Shown here in pieces: positions 59,074 through 64,000 of a stretch of 64,000 bases of DNA (within the stretch, counting starts at the first letter, position 1; each line of letters starts with the position of its first letter). Below the pieces are notes generated by a model. That model saw nothing but the letters and a program-made list of their open reading frames with translations, had not been told where the DNA came from and made no database searches. The stretch covers positions 274,283-338,282 of the forward strand of contig NZ_QEVW01000015.1 of assembly GCF_003287275.1 (NCBI RefSeq), given 5' to 3'. Origin of the DNA: Paenibacillus taichungensis (GTDB lineage Bacteria > Bacillota > Bacilli > Paenibacillales > Paenibacillaceae). A program made the translations under genes and the position numbers.

Positions 59074-60090
59074 TCAGTTGGCTGCTGCGATGAACTCTCT
59101 AGGCTTTACAATCGGAGTATCTTCTCCGTTCATTCGGCAGATCCGCTCCGGGGCTACATAGAGCTGAACCTTCTCCCCTACGCGTACTCTTCGATCCAGA
59201 TAGGCTGTCCATACACCCAGTCCCTCCATCTGCACCCGAATTTCATAACGTTCACCTACATAACTGACGCTGAGCACTACTGCCTGATAACACAGATCAT
59301 CATGACCTGTTTTGCTCCAGGAGACATGTTCCGGTCTCACCATGGACTGATTAGGCGTAAGCCAGTTGGACTTTCCGATAAACGAAGCAACAAAAGGATC
59401 GCTTGGCGATGCGTAGATCGTTTCCGGGGTTCCCTTTTGCAATATGCGCCCCTTCTCCATCACCACAATCTCATCCGACATCGACATCGCCTCAACCTGA
59501 TCATGGGTGACGTACAGCGCTGTCAGTCCCATGTCCCGTACCAATGACATCATCTCAATTCGCATCTCTTCCCGCAGCACGGCATCCAGTGCACTTAGTG
59601 GCTCATCGAACAGAATAATCCCCGGTCTTACTGCTACCGCTCTGGCAAAAGCAACCCGTTGCTGCTGTCCTCCCGACAGCTGATGAGGATAACGATCCTC
59701 CATGCCTTGCAGGCGAACCATGCCAAGTGCTTCGGTCACCTTCTGGCGTAGATCAGACTTCTGCTTTCCAGCCTTCAGACCGAACGCCACATTTTCGTAT
59801 ACTGTCATATGCGGCCATAATGCAAAATCCTGAAACACCATGCCCAGATTACGCTTATGTGTCGGTACATCTATTCGCTTCGTCGCAGAGTAGAAACTCT
59901 TGCCATCCGCAACGATTTCTCCCGCATCCGGTTGCTCCAGCCCCGCCAGCATGCGCAGCAACGTCGTTTTGCCACAGCCGGATGGGCCGAGTAGCGTCGT
60001 GAACTGTCCATGCTGAAGTGTTAAATCTGTGGGCAGCAGCGCGGGAGTGCGATTGAATGATTTTTGAATTCCCCTAATTTCCATTTCCAT
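59074..60090 (-). CDS. ABC transporter ATP-binding protein, iron/spermidine-putrescine type (FbpC/PotA-like)
   Basis: About 338 residues. Two ATGs, at 60090 and 60084, are both plausible after GGCAGGGA. Walker A GPSGCGKTT, Q-loop FQDFALWPHM, signature LSGGQQQRV, Walker B IILFDEPLSALDAVL and the switch VTHDQVEAMS are all intact. The C-terminal TOBE region begins near residue 240 (SMVRPEHVSW). It is the first gene of the operon ATPase-SBP-permease-MBL and is divergent from a LysR regulator. Confidence 0.92.
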   Translation of the reverse strand: MEMEIRGIQKSFNRTPALLPTDLTLQHGQFTTLLGPSGCGKTTLLRMLAGLEQPDAGEIVADGKSFYSATKRIDVPTHKRNLGMVFQDFALWPHMTVYENVAFGLKAGKQKSDLRQKVTEALGMVRLQGMEDRYPHQLSGGQQQRVAFARAVAVRPGIILFDEPLSALDAVLREEMRIEMMSLVRDMGLTALYVTHDQVEAMSMSDEIVVMEKGRILQKGTPETIYASPSDPFVASFIGKSNWLTPNQSMVRPEHVSWSKTGHDDLCYQAVVLSVSYVGERYEIRVQMEGLGVWTAYLDRRVRVGEKVQLYVAPERICRMNGEDTPIVKPREFIAAAN

Positions 60091-60260
60091 AAGCATCCCT
60101 GCCTGTCTTCTTGTACTGTTCTCAGTCTAACGTCCGCCTTCGCGAGTTGTATGTTAGAAATGTAAAATGGGAATTAACTTTTTAGATGAATTCTGTTGAT
60201 CTTCATAGATTAAATCTATATAAGGTGATTCAAAGTTACCGGAGAGGAGTGTTGAGTTCG

Positions 60261-61169
60261 TTGAACCTGATTAAACTGCAAATTGTTGAACTTATTGATA
60301 AGCATCATCATATGACCAGCGTGGCCGAGCTTCTCGGTATCAAGCAGCCTACTGTTACCTTTCATATGAAGTCTTTGGAGGAAGAGATGGGGGTGCGATT
60401 ATTCGAATCGCGTAGTGGAAAGACGTTTCTCACCGAGGCTGGACAAGCCCTTTTACATTATTCCGTCAAAATCAATGCCCTGACCCAGGAAGCACGCCGG
60501 GTAGTACAGGAATATGACAGCCTCTATCGGGGCACCCTGCACATTGGAGCGAGTTATGTACCTGCAACATATCTGCTACCGCCTATTTTGAATACATTTT
60601 CTCAGGAATTCCCCGGTATTCGAATTATGTTATCGGTCAAACCTTCACCCGTGATCCGTGAAATGTTGATCCGTCACCAGATTGATCTGGGTGTGATCTC
60701 TTCCGAGCCATTCGTAGGTCCGGTACTGCAAGCAGAAACACTATGTGAGGATGATCTCGTATTAATCTGCTCTCCACAGCATGCCTTGGCTCAGAGAGAT
60801 GTGCTAAAACCTGAGCATATGGCACAAGTTCCCTTTGCACTGCATGGCAATGAATCCAGCACTCGACGTTTAACCAACCAATGGCTGGAGCAACATGATA
60901 TTCGTCTGCGGAGCACCGTTGAGATGGACTCTCTGGAAGCAATCAAACAGTTGGTTCTACTCGGCGGTCATATCTCGTTCATGTCACGAATGGCCGTACA
61001 GTGGGAAGAGCAGCATGGACTGATCAAGGTCCTCCCCATTCCAGGTGAGCAGGCTCCGCGGCATATTTACACCGTCCACAACAAGGATCGTCATCCTTCA
61101 GTCCAGGTAAACCGCTTCAAGGAAGTACTGCGGGACATGAGTCACAGCCTCTCTCTTTTTAATTCATGA
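60261..61169 (+). CDS. LysR-family transcriptional regulator
   Basis: About 302 residues. I choose the TTG at 60261, eleven bases after GGAGAGGAG, which gives the normal LysR N-terminus (LNLIKLQIVELIDKHHHMTS). An ATG 25 codons earlier has no ribosome site. The helix-turn-helix is SVAELLGIKQPTVTFHMKSL, and the effector domain runs from ~90 (GTLHIGASYVPATYLLPPIL) to the end. The gene is divergent from the ABC-MBL operon, 170 bp away, and is probably its regulator. CysB/CbbR-like relatives sense small anions, but the effector is unknown. Confidence 0.9.
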   Translation: MNLIKLQIVELIDKHHHMTSVAELLGIKQPTVTFHMKSLEEEMGVRLFESRSGKTFLTEAGQALLHYSVKINALTQEARRVVQEYDSLYRGTLHIGASYVPATYLLPPILNTFSQEFPGIRIMLSVKPSPVIREMLIRHQIDLGVISSEPFVGPVLQAETLCEDDLVLICSPQHALAQRDVLKPEHMAQVPFALHGNESSTRRLTNQWLEQHDIRLRSTVEMDSLEAIKQLVLLGGHISFMSRMAVQWEEQHGLIKVLPIPGEQAPRHIYTVHNKDRHPSVQVNRFKEVLRDMSHSLSLFNS

Positions 61170-61313
61170 TCCTGCTATCCCATATAAACTATCGATTGGC
61201 ATTCATCAAATCTATGCAGGGTTAACGCAACGAGCCCTTCCATTTAATCGCTTTCATATACTCGGACGATAAAGTGGGTCTGTACGTTAATCCAGCCTAG
61301 GGAGTGATTGGTT

Positions 61314-62174
61314 TTGAAAAAATGGAAAAAGGTAACCGCCTCATTCATGCTGAGCATCGTGACATTGGGAAGTGGACTGACGTTTCTGGAAGCACCACAG
61401 GCCTCAGCAGCAGCTAACGCCGTTCCCGCTTATGAAGTGAAGTTCCTGGCTAAGCCGGAGCTGGTATTAAACACAGATGGGACACCACGCAGTGAAGTCA
61501 TTCAGACACTTGGTTTGAGCTCCACAGCAAGAAACATTAGTGCAGAGTATTTCGACACCAACACGCTCAACCTGGATCAACAGGGATGGAATGTCCGTTT
61601 TCGGAAAAAGGATGACAAGAACAATTATGAACTGACTTATAAAAAGCGCTATCCTGTTATTAATGGTGATGTTAATGCAGCGTTGACTCTGGCTAACCAA
61701 GAAGGATTTGATGCGTCAGATGATAACTACGAGGCTGAAATTGACTGGGGATATGGCAAACAAACCTTGAGCTTCTCCAACACTAAAAAGGTGGATACCA
61801 AAGCTACCGGCGTACAACTTCCATCACAGCAGGAAGCCTTGAGCATGTTATTGGACAAGCTGCCTGGCAAATTAAAAAATTGGTCCTCCTCCAACTGGGG
61901 TAAACAACAACTCACGGCATCCCGTGCCTACGGCCCGGTAACATTCCAACGTTATGAAGGCACATGGAATGGACAGGAACTCACCCTTGAAGTATGGCCG
62001 ATTCGTAACGCAGCAGGCACAGGTGTAGAGAATATCGTAGAGATTTCGTTCAAAACAGCAGATTCTACAGCTGTTTCCGGACTGCGTACCCAACTGATGC
62101 AAGTGCTGGAAAACAAAAACTGGCTCATTCCAGCAGATGGTCTGAAAACTCAGCTCATCTTGGAAAGATATTAA
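61314..62174 (+). CDS. Secreted CYTH-like domain protein
   Basis: About 286 residues. TTG at 61314 follows GGGAG by nine bases; a TTG two codons earlier is too close to it. A signal peptide (KKVTASFMLSIVTLGSGLTF ... PQASAAA) is followed by a single domain. It contains AEYFDTNTLNLDQQGWNVRF-RKK, NNYELTYKKRYPV, then DDNYEAEIDWGYG, and near the end ENIVEISFKT. The 'YFDT..L.L...G..VR.R' and 'YE.E.K/D' strands are the basic/acidic pattern of CYTH (triphosphate tunnel) domains. CYTH proteins are normally cytosolic and act on triphosphates. An exported one is unusual; it may bind or cleave extracellular polyphosphate or nucleotides. Neighbours offer no clue. Confidence 0.7.
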   Translation: MKKWKKVTASFMLSIVTLGSGLTFLEAPQASAAANAVPAYEVKFLAKPELVLNTDGTPRSEVIQTLGLSSTARNISAEYFDTNTLNLDQQGWNVRFRKKDDKNNYELTYKKRYPVINGDVNAALTLANQEGFDASDDNYEAEIDWGYGKQTLSFSNTKKVDTKATGVQLPSQQEALSMLLDKLPGKLKNWSSSNWGKQQLTASRAYGPVTFQRYEGTWNGQELTLEVWPIRNAAGTGVENIVEISFKTADSTAVSGLRTQLMQVLENKNWLIPADGLKTQLILERY

Positions 62175-62378
62175 CTAGTTGTTGCAGTCTATACTGTATG
62201 AGTCCATATATTGTTCCTAATGGGGTAAGAATCAGCACAGCTTGAAACGTAAGCATGTCTGTGTTCTTAATGAAACGAAATGGATCATAGCCGTTACCCT
62301 TACAGTATCGTTTAAATATACAATGATATGTTTGGTTTATCTGCACATTCAAACCTAAATTCCTTTTCATCCAAAACA

Positions 62379-62415
62379 AAAGGAGATCAACAGGAACATT
62401 CTGTTGATCTCCTTT
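62379..62415. terminator. Bidirectional terminator between CYTH-like and SDR genes
   Basis: AAAGGAGATCAACAG and CTGTTGATCTCCTTT form a perfect 15-bp stem around a seven-base loop, between convergent genes. The preceding 200 bp show no gene that I trust. Confidence 0.9.
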
Positions 62416-62433
62416 ATTTAATATTCCATACAG

Positions 62434-63039
62434 TTAGTATATTTTAAAGGTCTGGGCTGTTTCGATCCCAAGTGCACTCTGGATAAACGTATTGGCGACC
62501 CGCTCCACAGGCACCGGATTAAATCCGATAAACACACCCTTATATTTCTCTGCGGATTCAACAAACAGGTTTGGACTGACTGAATTCAGACGTATCCCTC
62601 GGGGTAACTCATACGCTGCTGCTTTGGCAAACGAATCAATTGCACCGTTAACCATAGCACTGGATGCGCCTTTCAGAATGGGATGGTCCTGTATAATGCC
62701 GCTGACCAGCGTAAAGCTTCCCTTATCGTTGATGTAGTGCTGCCCAATCAAGACGATGTTCACTTGACCAAGTAATTTCCCCTGCACACTAATCATGTTG
62801 TTCTCAGGGGTCAGCTCCTCCAACTTCGCATAATGGGTCTGGCCTGCTGCAACAATGACATAATCTATATTAGTCACCGTTTCAAAAAGGGATGTAATAC
62901 TCTCTGTGGATGTCATATCCACCTGGTAATCACCGGATTGCCTGCCGGCTGTAATGACCTCAACGGAATATTCTTGAAGCTTCGCAACAACAGCCTTGCC
63001 TAATGTTCCATTTCCTCCAATAACCAGAGCCCTTTTCAT
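62434..63039 (-). CDS. Short-chain dehydrogenase/reductase family protein
   Basis: A 201-residue Rossmann protein with an ATG at 63039, seven bases after AAGGAGG. RALVIGGNGTLGKAVVAKL is the NAD(P)-binding glycine motif, IDYVIVAAGQTHY replaces the usual NNAG, and FTLVSGIIQD holds the catalytic Ser. The expected Tyr-x-x-x-Lys is changed: MVNGAIDSFAKAAAYELPRG has Asn/Ser at the Tyr position with Ala-Lys following, so classical catalysis is doubtful. The short atypical SDR class acts on quinones or on poorly defined substrates. It stands alone. Confidence 0.8.
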   Translation of the reverse strand: MKRALVIGGNGTLGKAVVAKLQEYSVEVITAGRQSGDYQVDMTSTESITSLFETVTNIDYVIVAAGQTHYAKLEELTPENNMISVQGKLLGQVNIVLIGQHYINDKGSFTLVSGIIQDHPILKGASSAMVNGAIDSFAKAAAYELPRGIRLNSVSPNLFVESAEKYKGVFIGFNPVPVERVANTFIQSALGIETAQTFKIY

Positions 63040-63178
63040 AATGCGCCTCCTTTTTATCAGTGAAAGCATGAAATTGTACATTCATTGATCTCTTCATTTA
63101 AACAAAGATCACTCGCATAATCAAACATGCGGCAAAAGAAATAATTAGCCCCAACTCTCATTACAAGTCCCAGCAGCG

Positions 63179-63817
63179 CTACTTCACAATTAAACCTAAT
63201 AGACCAACAAAAGAGGCTGCTTGAGCATCTGAGATGATGCATCCGTTCAGATCCTCAATATCCACGTGTAATCTTTCAAAGCTACAGTCACTAAGGTCCA
63301 TTCCCTTAAGCTTAACACCAGACAAAAGAGCTTGATCTATATTGCATTCAGAAAACTCCAATTTTTGGGGAGTAGCTTCGAAGAAATCGCCGCTCACCAG
63401 AGAACATTCCGTGTACTTCACCTGTTTAAACTTGGAGAATCGAAATAAAGATAGGTCAGCTACACAGCCCTGAAAACTTACATTTTGGAGCCTGCTGTTT
63501 GCAAAATTGGTACCAAGCAATTTACAGTTTCTAAATTCTGTCCGGTGGAGGAAAGAACCGTTAAAATCCATATTAGACAAATCGCATTTATCAAAAATCA
63601 CATCAGTAAGCTCGACCTCGGGGAGAGAGGACTGGCTAAAGATCACGTTCTCAAAGACCACTTTATCGAAGGAAACCCTGCTGGCACTCTGATTCTCAAT
63701 AGAGATATTGGTGAATCGCCCATGCTTGATTTCTTCTTTACTCTCCCATGCTTCTAAAGTTAACGATAAGTCTTCGAGTTCCAGTGGAATCTTTGGCGCT
63801 TCTATTTTATTTTTCAT
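63179..63817 (-). CDS. Pentapeptide-repeat protein, Qnr-like
   Basis: A 212-residue protein with an ATG at 63817 preceded by GGGAGG. From ~35 to ~185 the sequence runs in five-residue steps with Leu/Phe at the centre (FDKVVFENVIFSQSSLPEVE, DKCDLSNMDFNGSFLHRTEF, NFANSRLQNVSFQGCVADLS). The tail is CIISDAQAASFVGLLGLIVK. This predicts a right-handed quadrilateral beta-helix. Size, repeat span and hydrophobic C-terminus resemble Qnr/McbG proteins, which mimic DNA and protect gyrase from quinolones or microcins. A gyrase role here is inferred, not shown. Confidence 0.82.
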   Translation of the reverse strand: MKNKIEAPKIPLELEDLSLTLEAWESKEEIKHGRFTNISIENQSASRVSFDKVVFENVIFSQSSLPEVELTDVIFDKCDLSNMDFNGSFLHRTEFRNCKLLGTNFANSRLQNVSFQGCVADLSLFRFSKFKQVKYTECSLVSGDFFEATPQKLEFSECNIDQALLSGVKLKGMDLSDCSFERLHVDIEDLNGCIISDAQAASFVGLLGLIVK

Positions 63818-63855
63818 AAGTCCTCCCACTATATTCTTATTTCAGCTTACTATAT

Positions 63856-63889
63856 CAAAAAGAGCTCTTGCAATAAGCAAGAGCTCTCT
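63856..63889 (-). terminator. Terminator of the tRNA-Gly gene
   Basis: AGAGCTCTTG (63861-63870) and CAAGAGCTCT (63878-63887) are perfectly complementary. On the minus strand TTTTT follows, just downstream of the tRNA. Confidence 0.8.
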
Positions 63890-63904
63890 TTGTTGTTACC
63901 ATGA

Positions 63905-63975
63905 AGCGGGTGATGGGAATCGAACCCACGCTATTAGCTTGGAAGGCTAAAGTTCTACCATTGAACTACACCCGC
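63905..63975 (-). tRNA. tRNA-Gly (anticodon UCC)
   Basis: The minus strand folds into a cloverleaf. The acceptor stem is GCGGGTG/CACCCGC. The D arm is GTTC-AATGGTA-GAAC. The anticodon stem TTAGC/GCTAA encloses CTTCCAA with anticodon TCC, and the T arm is GTGGG-TTCGATT-CCCAT. CCA is not encoded. It reads GGA codons. Confidence 0.95.
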
Positions 63976-64000
63976 ATACAAAAATCGGGATGACACGATT

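Noticed and set aside
62155..62379. A possible 74-codon membrane protein on the minus strand
   Set aside because: The start follows the terminator stem directly, has no ribosome site, and overlaps the end of the CYTH-like gene. I see no support beyond one hydrophobic stretch.
63179..63817. Quinolone resistance gene qnr
   Set aside because: The repeat pattern and tail are Qnr-like, but many chromosomal pentapeptide proteins look the same. There is no evidence of gyrase protection.

Overview
The window reads as chromosomal DNA of a spore-forming, low-to-mid GC Gram-positive bacterium, most likely Paenibacillus. The evidence is a Spo0E-like phosphatase, a CdaS-type diadenylate cyclase, a GerMN lipoprotein, AGGAGG-type ribosome sites nearly everywhere, frequent TTG/GTG starts, copper-amine-oxidase-N domains fused to cell-wall enzymes, YesL/DUF624 and MsmX-type sugar ABC systems, and a structured palindromic intergenic element of a kind I associate with Paenibacillus. 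I see no prophage, IS element or CRISPR array.

Layout. 1-3.3 kb: end of a CcdC-like membrane gene, a small Spo0E-like gene, a decayed paralogue of an XRE/TPR regulator, and the intact regulator. A 43-codon secreted-peptide gene, not previously obvious because of its size, overlaps the 3' end of the intact regulator. 3.5-9 kb: luciferase-like monooxygenase, divergent TetR/MFS pair with palindromic operators, divergent Old-Yellow-Enzyme/LysR pair. 9-16 kb: leucine dehydrogenase, cdaS, a secreted DUF6359-like protein, a Fur-box-controlled 51-aa gene, the palindromic element, a GNAT enzyme, an Fnr-type regulator with its own Fnr box, and an NreA-like GAF protein. 16-23 kb: Btr-like AraC regulator plus siderophore-binding lipoprotein, a NarL-type two-component system, and an Lrp/two-part chromate transporter operon (ywrCBA-like). 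23-26 kb: a nine-repeat Big_2 surface protein and a small methyltransferase.

26.5-33.5 kb is a uronic-acid polysaccharide locus: GH88 unsaturated glucuronyl hydrolase, an unassigned toroid/lyase-like protein and a heparinase II/III protein form an operon headed by a perfect cre site; a GDSL esterase and a uronate-dehydrogenase-like enzyme lie upstream. Then azlCD and a methyl-accepting chemotaxis protein.

37-54 kb is a cell-wall turnover island. A minus-strand operon encodes a CUT1 sugar ABC transporter with its own ATPase, a YesL-like protein, NamZ and NagZ. Divergently, a BadF-type kinase (MurK-like) and MurQ are encoded, followed by MurR (RpiR) and AnmK. Serine hydrolase, Amidase_3 and GerMN genes flank it. 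Together these predict extracellular release of MurNAc and GlcNAc, ABC import (not the PTS protein MurP), phosphorylation by a kinase, and conversion of MurNAc-6-P to GlcNAc-6-P. A 27-bp sequence conserved at 23 positions occurs upstream of both murK and anmK and is a candidate MurR site.

54-64 kb: an MBL-fold nuclease-like gene translationally coupled to an iron(III)-type ABC transporter, a divergent LysR gene, a secreted CYTH-like protein, an SDR enzyme, a Qnr-like pentapeptide-repeat protein and tRNA-Gly(UCC).
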